Of a stretch of 64,000 nt of DNA, positions 47,883-60,818 are shown one piece after another (position 1 is the stretch's first letter; the number at the start of each line of letters is the position of its first letter). Where the stretch lies: positions 2,542,001 through 2,606,000 of the forward strand of contig JAWNGF010000002.1 in assembly GCA_037039685.1 (NCBI GenBank), read 5' to 3'. The stretch is from Ceratobasidium sp. AG-K (Eukaryota > Basidiomycota > Agaricomycetes > Cantharellales > Ceratobasidiaceae). The notes beneath the pieces were generated by a model, which was given only the letters and a program-made list of their open reading frames with translations, was not told the DNA's origin and ran no database searches. The translations under genes were made by a program, and so were the position numbers.

Positions 47883-50800
47883 ATGCCCTCTCCGGTTGTA
47901 TTATTACCAATTCTTCAATCATTGCTAGGCAAACGAACAAAATTGGACGCAACCGATCCAACATTCCAAGCATCTGGCCAGGCTGAGCAAGGTAGAGGCA
48001 AGCGCGCCAGCTCCGGTCTGGAGGGGCGACTCGATGGTAGACGCTCAGTATGGAGCGGGATGAAAGACTACTTGTGGGGACAGGAGGGGGAAGAGTCGAG
48101 GGGGGAGTACATCCCCAACTACCGGTCTGTTTTCTCTGCTCTCCGCTGTTGACGTGATGAACTGAGCACGGAAGAGCAGATGGACCCCAATCTTGAGCGG
48201 AGTAATCATCCCGTTTGCAATACTGCTCGAGATACCAGGATTGACTGAGCACGTATGTCATAGGGTGTGGGCCGTGCGAACACTTGATAACCTACTTTGC
48301 TCCTTATTTTTAGTGGTATATTCGAACAATCGCGAACAAGACTGTTGAGACTCAAGAAAATCCAAGAAGTAGGTTCCGAGTCGTTTGCCACCCATTCAAT
48401 TCACTCACGAGTAATTGCCGACTCGCCATCCGGTTATGAATTTGATTGATTTAGTTTTGGATGCCGGGCTCGCACTCTCGATGGCGTCGGCAGTTGTTGC
48501 CAATGCAGCACTCATCATGCGGTTTCTTGAACGTCGCGTAAGGCTAGCCACATTTGTAGCCATCGGAGGCTTGGTAATTCATGGTTAGTGCCTCCACTTG
48601 CCACTCATGAAGCATCTAAAACTTGGGTAGATATCATCAATATCGTTGCAATAACGGTATTCGGCGTTGTGCATGCGGTGGATGACGGATTCAGTATGTG
48701 CTTATCCCCGTGTCGTTCGCCGTGTGAGCTCACCGCCCTTGGAATCAAGCCTATGGACAGGCATTTTGGATGACAGTGTGTTCCACGATCGCCTCACTAA
48801 TCACGACATTCTCGCTCGTATGGGATTGGATTCGAACACCTGAGTTTGCACGGAGCGGTAGGTGTCGTATTAGATAGTCTTCCGATGCAATTAATCGGTT
48901 TGCCTACAGGGAGTGGACTAACACGCAAACAACGTTCGTTGGTTATTATCGTGATGGTCCTGCTTTGCTATATCGCCCTGGGAGCGTTATGCTACTCGTT
49001 CATCATTGGAGTATCATTTCAGGTCGGTTTCTTGTTCTGACTTGACTCGAGTCTCATACTGAAGTTCCCTCAGAATGGGCTGTATTTCACTGTTGTATCC
49101 ATCGAAAGTATGTACACCGGATCTAGGTTATGATATTTCGCTGAGAAAGGACATAGCTGTGGGCTTTGGGGATATTGTCCTGGTCACTACGCTTGGTCGG
49201 ATATTTTCGATGTTTTACAACACCTTTGGGATTGTCAATCTTGGGTTGGCAGTGAGCACGACGAGGGAAACCATTATTGAGGTACGCTATTTCTTTCGAA
49301 ACACCTAATATAGACTACATCTGCCCATGCAGTCGTTCGAGAATTCGTACCGAAAGCGTCGTGCTCAACGAGATAAACTCAAGCACTCTCGAGCCCAAAT
49401 TCGCGCCGCGGAACAAATGCTGCAGAGGATGGGTGTGCCGGTTTACGTCCCACTTGCCGCAACCGTCTCGCTTGATATGGATGAGAAGCTTATACCTGCC
49501 GGGTCGGGGATTGGCGAACGGACGATGACGGTTGCATCCATGGTCTCCAGCTCGAGGCAGGCGGGCCCGGGACTCATCCCCAACGGCGGAAGACGACACA
49601 CGAAGGGATCGAAAGATACCATGGTGCTAAACGTATGGGCATTGAGCCGGGAGCAACGCAGCTCATTGTTCAGCGATCAGGGCATGGGTTTGACGGCTGG
49701 TGCTGGTGCGGCGGTGGGAATGGGCGTGGTGACAAATGTCGCTGCCATCGTTGGGGCTGGCTCTGGTGCGGAGACAGTTCCACGCTCGGAGTCGTCGGCG
49801 AAACCCATGCCAGAATCGAACCACACCGTAACGGAGGGCAGCCTAAACGCTCGGTCTCGGACCAATCCCGACCCCGCCACATTAATCGAGCAGTTTCACG
49901 CGGAGCTCGGAGGACCGGGACACGAAGAGGAGAGCGCGGATTATACGGAACTCAAGGGGGAACTCGAGAGCGAGGAGAGGAAAGAGTTTGCGGTCAAAGT
50001 AAGACAAATATTCCTACTTGCTACACAGTCCTAGGATCCTCACCCTGTAGCTTGTTTAGCTTGGTGTCGCGTGGTCTCTTTTCGTCGCATTCTGGCTCAT
50101 TGGGTCGGGAGTTTTTATGGCCACTGAAGGTTGGGCTTTTGGCTCGTCGATGTTCTTTTGTAAGAAGCCCCTTTCTCAGTATACTGGAAACGAGCTTATA
50201 TTATCTGCTAGGTTTTTGCACGTTCTCGACCGTTGGCTATGGAGATTTCGCGCCTAAAACCCCCGCTGGAAGAGCCTTTTTCGTTGGCTGGGCACTGTTC
50301 GGAATTGCAGCTATGACTATTCTTATTTCAGGTGGGCTTGGTTGGGCAAGTACCCGGTACTGTCTCGGCTCATACCATTTTCCTGAGCTAGTCTTGACCG
50401 AGGCCTATTCCTCTCGCTATAAAACTATCATCCACTCGGGTGTTCTGGAGCGAGCCGTTAAATCAATCCGTGCTCAACGCCGTGAGCGCACAGACTCACA
50501 TTCCCATCACCCGACCTCTGCCACCATTGTCACCACCGACCCTAACGCACTTGCAGTCGAGATCATTAGCAACGCCCGAGCAGTCCGAGAACATGTGGTG
50601 TGGTTTGTGAACTCCTCGGGTATGAAAGACGCCCCCGAGGGAATAATGAAGGTATTGGATGATATTGCTGAGGGAGAGAATATGGATGAACGGGTCAAGA
50701 AGGAGTTTATGGGCAACGATGAGGCAAGAAAGGTGAGTCTTATTTCTCTGCCTCAAGGGGCACACTAATAGGCATGGCTTGGATTTTGGCAGGCTGTATT

Positions 50801-50953
50801 TATCATGAGCTTTGAGAGTAAGCCGAACGTTTTGCTTGCAATTCCACAAATTCTTACCTTTTGCCAGGGATGCTGCATAACCTTGCATGTGCCGCCGAAG
50901 AGACTGCACGACTGAACAAGCAGCTTGCCAGAGATAGAAGAGATAGCGAATAG
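47883..50953 (+). CDS. TOK-type two-pore outward-rectifier K+ channel
   Basis: Fourteen exons: 47883-48124, 48180-48252, 48314-48368, 48455-48583, 48631-48693, 48750-48857, 48910-49022, 49074-49107, 49157-49281, 49333-49998, 50060-50159, 50212-50732, 50793-50817, 50868-50953, 779 aa. Hydrophobic segments begin at WTPILSGVIIPFAILLEIPG; the pre-pore helices include ILDAGLALSMASAVVANAAL and RSLVIIVMVLLCYIALGALC. Pore 1 has the filter TVGFGD (residues ~273-278), pore 2 TVGYGD (~576-581). Between them lies a long cytosolic loop of ~220 residues, and the tail ends in a charged helix. Eight membrane spans with two pores define the fungal TOK1 family, plasma-membrane outward rectifiers. The ATG chosen is the first before YIPNYRW. 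Confidence 0.92.
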
Positions 50954-51905
50954 TATCGCATACAGTTAACTTTTGTCTGAGCAGCTGATGCCGTTTGTTC
51001 CTATTTTTGTTTTGAGATGGGTTATTTTAGTCAAATTGAAATTGGATTTGTTGGGACTGTTTTGTCTCCCACCGTGTCACATGCGGCCACGTTTCCCTGA
51101 CTTCACTGAGGGAAGATGCTATTTAAATCATGATGATTCATGCCCCCTTAGACCTACCTCTACAACGAATCCCAGAGATTTCTAGCAGGGAAGCAGATTC
51201 TGATACATACAGAGCCTTCGTCTTGGACCATCGCTGAACTCTCTGTTAGCTTCTGGGCTCTAAATCACTCATCAACTGTTAAACCTAGAGTAAAACCAGC
51301 TTCATCGTTGTTGTTGACTAAGATTCTACCTGAAACTTGCTCATTAGCCGCGAAACTGCCTATCGACTCGTAATTCGTGCATCGTGGCGCCACACTCAGC
51401 CAGGAGCCTTCTTCACCTAGTTTCCTACTATGATAAACTCGCACTTATGGGGACCTCTTTTGCTTTGCTTTTGTCTGTCACTCCTTCTACCTTTGGTTAC
51501 GGCCGCGGACCCTGAATACCCAGTTTCGGTCTAAGCTTGGTCTGGTGGCATACGCACTAAGGAAACCCCAAGTTGATTCCATAACTGTAAATACAAGCTA
51601 GCGGCTTACAGGGATCTAAAAAAGGGGAGGGTGGGCACAGTATCTTGTTTTACGATCTTTACGTGCAGATACGAAGTCCGGGAGTGCTATCGTAATGAAC
51701 GCTGGCGACTGTCGTTATTGGGCTGACTCCAGCGCAGCACTGGACTCTATAACAACGGGACCCACAGCCTAGATCTACACATCTCTCCCTCTGCTTAAGT
51801 TGCTGATAGCCATACCAAAGGATAGGGGTTTCGGTCCGAGTCCCCCATCTCACATTTTCAATCAAATTTCATTATCAATCCCGTCTAGTGTATCCACCTA
51901 ATGCC
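50954..51905. other. intergenic
   Basis: 3' flanks of the convergent channel and OPRT genes. No gene seen. Confidence 0.5.
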
Positions 51906-52688
51906 TTACTCTTTGAAGCCGTACTGCTCTCGATACGCCTTCATCTTGGCTACGTCCTCTGCCCGGTCCTGCGACTCCAACCATGCAACCAAGTCGCGCA
52001 TCCTCACTGCCGCGCGGACCTTTGGTGCCCCAACCACTTTCAGGTCTCCCTTCCACTCTCCTGCCCGGGTCGTAATCTCGGCCTCGACATCCTTCATCGT
52101 GCTTCCTGTTCCTCCAGGTGCAACCTCCTCCCGATCCAAAGCTACAACCACACCCACGACCACCCCTCCGGCGGCCTTGACGGCATCCAACGCTTCTCGG
52201 ACCGCCGTTCCAGCCGTGATCACGTCATCCAGAACGAGGACACGTTTCCCGGCGAGCGAGGCTCCAACGAGCATCCCTCCTTCTCCGTGTGATTTGGATT
52301 CCTTTCTGTTATAGGCAAAGGATGTTGAGATTGCTGGTTTGTGGTTGAGGAGGGTGAGAGAGGTGGCAGCGGCTAGTGGAATCCCTTTGTATGCCGGTCC
52401 AAATAAGACATCGAATACCGGTTCGGAATCATGGGTGAATTCGGTTGCAATAAGTGATGCGTAGGATTCGGCGAGAGACGACAGAAGAGGTCCGGTGCAT
52501 AATAGTCCGGCATTGAAGAAGTAGGGTGAGATTCTAGTAGAAAATCATAGTTATTGCCAATCTAAAGTTGAATGGAAAACGAAAGCTTACCTGCCCGATT
52601 TAAGTGTAAATTGCCCAAACTTTAGAGCCCCAGCTTCGAGTGCGCCTTGGATGAATTTCGCTCGAAGTTCAGATTGATCCGTAGCCAT
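51906..52688 (-). CDS. URA5: orotate phosphoribosyltransferase
   Basis: Two exons: 52688-52591 and 52533-51906, 241 aa, with one 57-nt intron interrupting the SGR|ISPYFFN motif. It converts orotate and PRPP to OMP in pyrimidine synthesis. Visible landmarks are FGQFTLKSGRISPYFFNAG near the start, the GPAYKGIPLAAA loop, AYNRKESKSHGEGG (catalytic flexible loop) and the PRPP-binding VLVLDDVITAGTAVREA. Length is normal for fungal Ura5. It is transcribed divergently from the HPM1 gene. No defect seen. Confidence 0.96.
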
Positions 52689-52873
52689 TGCTCTACAATC
52701 TGGGTTTCAAGTTTGTTGTTCACGAGAGTATGCAGGACTCACCTTGGGTTCTTCTGGAAGCTATTTTTTGTACCAGCGATGGTTGATCTGCAAAGCAAAT
52801 GCGTCGGATCATTAGCGCCGATCCTATCAATTTCAAACGAAATTTAATCCAGACTTTGAACCACCACTCCGCA
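52689..52873. promoter_or_regulatory. short divergent promoter URA5/HPM1
   Basis: Only 185 bp separate the two start codons, so both promoters must overlap. An upstream in-frame ATG for HPM1 at 52799 lies inside this interval. Confidence 0.6.
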
Positions 52874-54275
52874 ATGTTCAAGTTCGATTTCGATGTAGAA
52901 GATGACTCTGGCGATGAGGAAAAACTAAAACCCCTAGACGTATCAGAGCAAGACAGTGGAGATATTGCTGATGAGCGACCGTTCGTGGAGCATGCCTTAG
53001 TGGATATGGTGAGCCGCCCCGCTACAACGTCGTTCTGCGAGATAGAAGCTAATGCATGGAAAAGACAGCTCAAGACTTTACCAGATGACGTATCTTATTC
53101 TTCCGTTCAAGTAGGAGAGTCACATATCCCTCGGCGAGATCTTTTCGACGTTCGACTACAGTTGATAGCGTCAGAGCCAGCAACCGACGGAGAGGAAAAG
53201 AATAACCCTTCTTCGGGAGAGAATCAGGCAGCCATTGAGTTTGCCGAGCGTCCTTCCGACCTTATTCCTCGCGTGTACGAAGGAGGAATGAAAACTTGGG
53301 AATGTAGTTTGGATCTCGCCGATTACGTTAATAGCCTACAATCGGGCGTCGGGGAGCTGCGGGGCAAGAGGATACTCGAGGTGGGTCCCATCTATAAGCC
53401 ACTTGGATGAGATTCATATATTGCAATAGCTCGGATGTGGAACGGCTATACCGACCTTGGCAGTGTTGCAGAAAATATTCGATTCTCCTATCGAATCCGA
53501 CGTCTCCGAAACCGAGATTCATGTGCAGGACTACAATACTTCTGTCTTGGGATACGTAAGGCAACTAATAATTCAATAGGAATATACTAACACTCGAGCC
53601 CAGGTTACCCTGCCGAACATTATCCTGACGTGGTGTAGGTCGCTCCAGTCAAAATGAGTGAGGATCCCACTAACTCAAAATAAAGTCTTTTCCAAGGCGG
53701 GAGAATCTTACAGGTCAACCCTGCCCCCTCCGTCGCCAAAACCAACGGCCAAACCTAAAATCCCCGATATTGCGAACCTGTCTCTCGAATCGGTGCCGGA
53801 AGAAGACGAAGACGGGGCAGCGACCGATGCCCCGATCGCAGAGCAGCCACCCACACCAACCGAAGCTCACTTCGATCCCAAAGAGCCAGGCGACCTCGCA
53901 TTCACTTCCACACTACAAACCGCTTTCGTTGCATCATTAGAGGAATATCGAATCAAAATCCGTTTATTCTCGGGACCGTGGGACGGGTTCGATATCCAGG
54001 CCGTACTTGGCAACGGCTCCTATGACTTGATATTGACTTCTGAGACGGTCTACCAGCCATCTAATCTGCCTTCACTCGTTCGCCTTCTTCGTTCGAGTAC
54101 TGGTTTGAAGGGAATCTGCCTCGTCGCGGCGAAAATGGTGTACTTTGGTGTAGGCGGGGGTGTTCAAGAATTCGAACAGGCGCTTGACCGTGAGCGTGGA
54201 ACCATGAAAAGCGTTTGGGAACAGAGGGAAGGAGTACGAAGAGGGATTTTCAAGGTTGAGTTTCATGACTTGTAA
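52874..54275 (+). CDS. HPM1: protein-histidine methyltransferase (HPM1/METTL18)
   Basis: Four exons: 52874-53380, 53430-53555, 53604-53634, 53686-54275, 417 aa. The start MFKFDFDVEDD is the family N-terminus, preferred over an in-frame ATG 75 nt upstream. Landmarks: VYEGGMKTWECSLDLADYV, GKRILELGCGTAIPTLAVL (SAM motif I), IHVQDYNTSVLGYVTLPN, SYDLILTSETVYQPSNLPSL, and a C-terminal GGVQEFE. Intron 3 (51 nt) uses GTAGGT with a CACTAAC branch point. A Ser/Pro/Glu-rich insert of ~70 residues after KAGESYR is longer than in yeast. HPM1 methylates a histidine of ribosomal protein uL3; here that role follows from the family. Confidence 0.93.
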
Positions 54276-54735
54276 CCGGGTGGTGATATAATGAACGGAT
54301 TTTCAACCAAGAGAGTATTCAGAGTATATGCGCAGGGAGCGCCATTGGCGGAACCAACAAATTAGAATGGAGGTGATTCAGGATCCAGCGACGACCAGCG
54401 TTGTAATATCTCCGAGTCCGCCCATCCCCTGGGAGACGCACACATTCCAGTAGTTTATTTCTAAGGTCAAAGTTTTACAGTATTTTGTGAGAGTTGGGAA
54501 CATCTACATTTGATAATCGTAAAATAATAGGTAGGCACGCATTCACGAATCTAGCCTAGACACATCTATCCTCCTAGCAAAGTTGCTTGTCCTAGTTCCG
54601 ATGCACGCTTCGCCAATACATGTACACACCCAAGATACGAGCTGTACCATCCGCGATAGGAGGTAGTGGCCTAGAGAGAGGGCTCTTGTCACTTCACGAT
54701 TCTTCGCTATGATCGATAGAGACTTACTGAGTTGC
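54276..54735. other. intergenic between convergent genes
   Basis: 3' flanks of HPM1 and the GH7 gene; no CBM-encoding exon for the GH7 gene was found here. Confidence 0.5.
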
Positions 54736-56186
54736 CTAGATACCTGTAATACCAGACTTCGTGCCATTAAAGGTTGAGTTCAGTTCTCCGAATCGAATGT
54801 TTGAGAACGTGACATGGGCAATGATAGGTTCAGGTTCGGGTATTCCGGGACCGCCATTATACGATGGACATGGGCCGCGGCTGACGCCCGGCTGTAGCGG
54901 ATTGGCAGTTGGGGGATAGGTTCCATCCAACCAAAGCATATTAGCTTGACGATCATCCGAAATTGACATCACGAGTGCCATTCCATTTTCGGACGCCTTG
55001 GTAATGCTCTTCAGTCCGCCCTTCGTAGTAAAGTAATCTGGATCGCCAAATGCGGCTTTCTGGGCGGTACAGAACGGCTCGGTAATCGAGTCGTATGCAG
55101 CCATCCCTGGAATGTTCGTCTTGGCGTTTCGAATGACCACCCCATTCTGAATATAAAGACGCCGGATCTCGGACAACGCGCCTTGTGAGGTTCCGTCTGA
55201 GGTGAGGAACTGAGTGACTACAGTTATCTTCTTGGTTGTATCGACCGTATAGCCTTTGCCGTAGAACGCCTTATTACCCATGCGATAAGGGTTGAAATCG
55301 CATCCGTCAGGGTCACAATAGCCCGCCGATGTACACTCGGAGCCGGAGCAGCGAGTTGGACTGCTGACGTTGCAAGGATGCGCGGTGTATGCGTTAGAGA
55401 TGGCATTTGCCTCCCAGACGTCCATCTCGCTGCAGCAGGAGCCATAAAGGCCGGTGCCGTCGCCGGGGTAGAGGGGGGAAGGAGTCCAGTTTTTGACGTT
55501 GGCCTTGGGAGTGATGGTTAGTACGTTTCTGTATCGTGACGCTGTTGAAATACCTCTCCGTTTATGAAACGAAGTTCCTTGGGGCATTGAGCATCACAAT
55601 AGCCTGTCCCATATTTGGCACCCGCCTTGTTCCTGGGGTACTTGGACATGCCACCATCAGCATCCATCCCTGTGAAATACAGCGCGCCGTTTAAACCGCA
55701 CGGGAGGGTAGAAGCGTCGACGTCAAAGGTAATCTCCCGATTCTTGAGCTTGAACATCTCGTATGTCGAGTTATCGGCCAGCAAGTAGACCCGCGATCCG
55801 GCGGTGCTAATTCCACCCTGGTCAGTTTTGGTAAACTTCAAGGTCACGGCATTGCCACTCGTAGTGATTCCGTAGGTTTGCTGGTAGTCGGCACCTTCGA
55901 GAGCACAATTGTTCGCGCATGTAACCGGGTCGGGGCATATGGTTGCGTCCCACTGGTTCCCAGTATAGCAGTTTGAGAAGCCACCTGTAGAGTGGGTCCA
56001 ACGCCAGTTGGCATCAAGAACGATGCTTCCCGCGACGGTGACGCAGCCACTCGCTTTCGTGCATTTCTGCCAAGAGAGTGAAGGATGAATTTCGCGAAGA
56101 ATTGTCCCCGCCCACTGAGCCTGGGAACCTCCCAGAAGGGCAAGGGCGAGGCAGAGAGCAGAAAACATGCTGGAGAACTGTTGCAT
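54736..56186 (-). CDS. GH7 cellobiohydrolase, no CBM
   Basis: Two exons: 56186-55554 and 55503-54736, 466 aa. Residues 1-23 are a signal peptide ending SQA, mature start Gln. GH7 landmarks: [50 protein letters not shown], then the catalytic EMDVWE with nucleophile Glu237, Asp239 and acid/base Glu242 (the E-x-D-x-x-E motif), and [20 protein letters not shown]. Many paired Cys fit the ten-disulfide core. The protein ends at [10 protein letters not shown], so there is no linker or cellulose-binding module. It is secreted and releases cellobiose from cellulose chain ends. The start ATG directly precedes the signal peptide. Confidence 0.95.
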
Positions 56187-59126
56187 CTGGATCTATAGCC
56201 CAGCTTGCGTATTATAGGCAACAAGTACGGTGAATATCCGGCGCTGCCATCGACGCACGGTGGTATGATCATGACTGCGCAACACTGATTTATTCTCCCA
56301 AGCCCTAGACTGACAGGTGAGCCGCCATGGCCGACCGGGGACAGGACTTTGTTAGTATGTCCAAGTTTATTGGTAGGCTACACACCTGACACCGCTGTAC
56401 ACACTTAATGCTCAAAAGGGGATACTTTTTGGTCATATACGGCAGAGATCCATAAGACCGCCCCGGCACCTGATCCGGTTGACGGACTCATTGGAGGCTC
56501 GGCGCCCGTACTTCCCGTTTAGCCTCAGCACAGCACGAATAACCAAGCCACCCATTTGTCCGAAGGGATGTCAGTTGATCTGTAGGCCGAGAAGTGGATC
56601 GGACTCATTGCAGTTCTGGGACCGATTCTCACGATGCAAGTGCCCAGGTATGGAAATCTCACCCCGGGGGGGAGTGATTGTCGGTTCAAACTCGGTTAGT
56701 GGGCCAAAGCATGCATAAATAGTTGATTACGTCTCTACCTTGAAGGTTTTATTACTGCCTGCATGGAAAAATCTTTTATTGACTCGCGCGGTGATGGAGT
56801 GCTAGAGGCGGGTAGAAGATAGAGCTCCACGAATACTGTGAGCGTTATCGGGAGCTCATGCTACCAAAATCTCTACCAAACTTTTGAGCCACCCTCTGGA
56901 GTCGAATGATACTCAGCGGCGAGTCGTCAGCAAAACCCGAGAATCTCATGTGATCTCGGGATCGACAGGAGGTGCTTGTCGAGCTCGTGGTGGCTCCTCA
57001 GTGCTGGAGTCACGAGCAATCACGAGCAAAATGCGCGCTTATCTCGCGAGGGCTCACGAGACCTCACGAGTGCTCGGGAGACCAACGAGCACCTCCCCTA
57101 AATCCCGAGACCCCACGAGCCGAACAAGATTTCGGGATTTTTGTGGAGGATCGTCAGCTCCGAAGTGCCGCCTGCTCTCAAGCGCCCATGACATGACCTT
57201 ATCTAGGCGCCGAAAGCAATTCATCTTGTTACCTTTCTTGCATTACCTTGCTTGCAAGGTCTCTACAATCCGAATTGAAAACGTCAGATTTGACAGAAAT
57301 TTATACTTATTGACCGTTGTTAATACCATACCTTAATTTCTTTCTATTGTGCGGCTAATATGGGAACCTAGGTTACGGGCGCAGACCAGAAGTCTCGCGC
57401 TAGTCAACTAATCAAGTATCAAAGTTGGCGTGCGTAACTTCGTGGCCATCACGATGGTAAATTGTGTCTTGATGGAGTACTATACTATGCTGCTGGGTCC
57501 GTGTTGGCATTACTGTAAAGTTTTTATTGGAATAGATATATATGTGTACATAATATCATGGGTATAAACTATACACGGGATATGTGATACTCCGAATGCG
57601 AGTTCAGGTATCGGTATCGGTGCGGTGTAAGGGATTCCTGTGCAGCGGGTGCACGGGTGTGTGTCGAGGCTTTGGGACACGAGTACGACTTGAGGACTGG
57701 GTGGCTCCTAAGTTAACTCCGGAACGAGCAACCCACACATGTGGTAATCACTAGTAGGAATAAACATGGCTTTGGGGTGAACCACCTTGACGCAATAGTT
57801 TTGAAGGAGTGTATATGCGCGTTCATTGCATTGTCTGCTTTTCTTCATATTTCATCCACTACTTGCTCAATCTAAATCACACTGTATGTCCGCCTCGCGG
57901 CACAATTGCCGCTTGTGTGCATTGATCTATCTCTCGGGGTCCACAGGCCTTTCACCAAGGTTCAATTGAGACACCGATTTTAGGGAGCGCTGTGTGAGCG
58001 AAACGCGAACGTAGGCAGTGTCAAGGCTTAGAGAGATTGGCCGGTAGCTTGCCAACTAACTCGGATTCCGAAAGGAGTGTCTAACTATGTACATGAACAG
58101 TCGGTTTATAAAGTAGTGGGGAACGGGGGTTGTAAATAGGATGTGAAATGAACGTGTCTAGCAGTATAAGAATGCGAGAACGGAAAGGATTGACATGAAT
58201 ATGAGATAGAATGTAAAGACAAGTTGATGATCGACATGACGGTTGTGCCGGGGTGAGATAAGCGCATGCGGCCCTCACACGCTGACTAAGCAAGGTCTGC
58301 GCCACGACAGCGGCGCTCATCTCTAGTTACAGATCCTGCAGGAGACCAGGGTACTACCGCAGAAAACCTGCGACCTTCTTTCCTGCGCCTAGATGATCTA
58401 TGCCAAGTCTTGAGAAAACCTCTTGAACTCCATGTATGATACTGCGGCACTGTGCGCGTTCAAGCGGCAAGCCACACCCCGTTGGCCAGACGTCGGACTG
58501 AGTTGGAGAATAGACATCACGGCTACGCTGTATGCTCTAGCATTACGGCAACAAAGTGATCCATCCCTAGCTACTCTGGTATACACGATCTCCTCTAGAG
58601 AGCCTACGCTATAGCAAGGAATAAAGTGCAATATAGCTCTGGCTATGGAGACGGTGGAGACGGGGGCGCACGGTGGTGGAAGAGGATGGATTCCGCGTGG
58701 TGCGGTCACGTGCTATCTACATGTCTCAGGGGCATACCCCTATGGACCCCTGTCTCCAACGGGAGACGGGGTATAACACTGTGCCAAACAGCACCCAATA
58801 TTTCAGGATTTGAAATACCTAGTACTGGATATGTTGTATCTCGAAACGAGTGATCCGGATAGCCTACACATGCTTATTGAAAATGCATGTCACTACGGGG
58901 CAAAATAAAATAGGGTTGGATGATAGGGGTAAGAAAAACAAGTATTTTAGGTCTCAGAAATGCACTTGAAGAAATTACCACGCAGACAAACACGCCCAGT
59001 CTAAAAATACTTCAGCAACCTTGGCGGCAAGCAAGATGACCGACACCCATTGGAGCATCAAGAGCACAATACACTAGTTATATACAGAGGGGTAGGTGTA
59101 TCTACAGATCCAAGAAGCAACACTCG
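56187..59126. other. ~2.9 kb gene-poor stretch
   Basis: GH7 promoter on the right side of that gene, a foldback element at 56.9 kb, and otherwise AT/GC-mixed sequence without a supported gene. A minus frame at 58320-58081 (MSAAVVAQTLLSQ) has no splice or domain support. Confidence 0.45.
56931..57143. mobile_element. imperfect foldback element, CTCACGAG-rich
   Basis: The left side reads CAAAACCCGAGAATCTCATG and the complement of the right end reads CAAAAATCCCGAAATCTTGT; GGAGGTGCT recurs in both arms. The interior is full of CACGAG/CTCGTG words, as in the element at 60.8 kb. Pairing is weaker than in the others. Confidence 0.45.
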
Positions 59127-60217
59127 TCACGCATCGAGCATTAAGCCATCCCAGTAGGAACATATTTTGATATGTCTCTTGAGGTTGCATGGGGTCGAAA
59201 AGGCCTCCCAACACGCCATGCACATTTCCTCTGTAGTCATTATTATGAGTACTGACTTGATCGCTGTTTATGCACCTACTCCACCCACTTTTGATTCCGT
59301 AGTGTGTATACAAATGGAGCTAATTGCCGTATTGGCGTGTTTCTAGTTAGTTTTGTTGATGTCTCTGACAAGGTCATTGAACCTTACCTTGAATGCGCTG
59401 GGTCTCCTCTGCTTTGCCCCACATCCAGGTAGGTCACAAATGTACTCAAAAGTGCCAGAGTGATCCGACTCCTTCTCCCGTGTCAGGGCGTCAACACAGG
59501 TGTCTATCTGGTCTATTGTCGGAACAGCATCATTTTGATCTATGAATCCAAGAAGCACGAAGATGGTAGCCACACGGCGCCCATACCGGGATTGTGACAA
59601 CAGATGTTCATGTAGGGGCGGTGAACTGGTTTGATCGGGTTCACCCTCGTCTTGGGTCAAGTCAATTACCTGGCGGCCCCAAGGCGTAGAACCGAAAGGA
59701 TCGAGAGCTCTTATCGCGCGGAAGTCATTCATCGTTAGAAGAGCGTGCGACGGGCATGTGCCCAGGGTCAGGCCATGAGAGGTAACTATCGTGGATAGGT
59801 CACACCGATTAGAAGTAGACACCAGGCCCAGTGCAAGTACATACCTTGGTCATTTGATACCGAATGTCGTGCACGTAGGGCGTCCTCTAACCTATGGTAC
59901 AAGGCCACTGGAAGCCATTCACCTTTAGTGTTGCGATGGTAGAGCGACCCTAGATCGTCAAAACCATATGCAACCTCATCCAACACAAACACGGACGACA
60001 CTTCTTCGTGAACCAGGCCGGCCCACACGTCATGGGTAACCATCTGACGCAAGATGTAACCTTGATCAGGCGCATACAATTGGTGCTCGAGGTCATAGGC
60101 AAAAACACATGTACGGCCAAGAAAGTATGTCACTAGGGATTGATGGGTCAGCAACTATACTTGTTATGGAAAGTAAAGCCAGACACATACGATAACTTTC
60201 CAGCCAACCGTCGTCAT
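59127..60217 (-). CDS. small protein with degenerate zinc fingers
   Basis: Five exons: 60217-60191, 60154-59845, 59785-59388, 59342-59289, 59228-59127, 296 aa; the first intron is only 36 nt. Exon 1 encodes MTTVGWKVI, the only ATG in phase with exon 2. The body (FLGRTCVFAYDLEHQLYAPD, AYGFDDLGSLYHR, FGSTPWGRQVIDLTQDEGEP) matches nothing I know. The C-terminus has two finger-like motifs: CDLPGCGAKQRRPSAFKKH, without a clear second His, and CMACWEAFSTPCNLKRHIKIC, a C2HC-type finger. The two-finger C-terminal layout echoes the gene at 17.2-18.5 kb. A nucleic-acid-binding role is plausible but unproven. Confidence 0.6.
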
Positions 60218-60505
60218 GAATAACGGACTGCTGTGTTGAAGAAGAGCTCTCTAGATGCATTTTTAGCATAGAGGAAGATTTCAGTTCTGGGGACAAAAGG
60301 AGCTATGGAACAGGGCGACCCAACCAGAGTTGTCCAGACGGGGGCTTGACAACGCAACACTTGCTTTCTGAGCGGTTTAAATTCACCTCAAGCCATTGGC
60401 AGATCTTGATCAAGTTTTGCGCTCATCTTGTATGATAATCGGAGGCTGTTGAACTATCCAGTATTGACTGGCTGGGTTAATACCCATATATCCTCAGAGA
60501 CACCT

Positions 60506-60589
60506 CAGCGAAAAACACCGCGTGCTAGGTAGTAAGGGCCCGTTTGGGTAGACGAGCCCTTACTAGCTAGCACGCGCTGGTTTTCACTG
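60506..60589. mobile_element. 84-bp foldback MITE-like element
   Basis: Arms of ~35 bp: CAGCGAAAAACACCGCGTGC on the left against CAGTGAAAACCAGCGCGTGC read from the right; both continue TAGnTAGTAAGGGC. No target duplication evident. Confidence 0.65.
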
Positions 60590-60818
60590 AATTTGAGGAA
60601 ATCAAATGGTCGTCATCCGTGATCCGGGCCCACACACGGACACACACGCGAAACCTGTTCATGCCCCTGAGGCACAGAGACCAGTTTAATATCGTGTTTT
60701 ATGCCAATAAGAGGTGTCAGGTATGACCGAAGGAACTTTCTCTCATAGTGGGCTCAACGGGTGAGGCAGGTGGCGGGATTAGTCAGCATGATGTTGACCG
60801 CCGATATGTCCAGGAATG

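Noticed and set aside
47536..48261. 241-codon minus-strand frame spanning the right transposon end
   Set aside because: Overlaps the TIR, the channel promoter and its first two exons; chance, except that its first part may hold remnants of the methyltransferase 5' end discussed in findings.
49635..50768. 377-codon plus-strand frame
   Set aside because: Runs across an intron in the wrong frame before entering true channel exons; the spliced model explains the pore regions better.
54543..54767. Possible extra 3' exon with a CBM for the GH7 gene
   Set aside because: The frame lacks the Cys/Gly/Trp pattern of a fungal CBM1.
58081..58320. 79-codon minus-strand frame with hydrophobic start
   Set aside because: No family, no splice partner, isolated in a gene-poor stretch.
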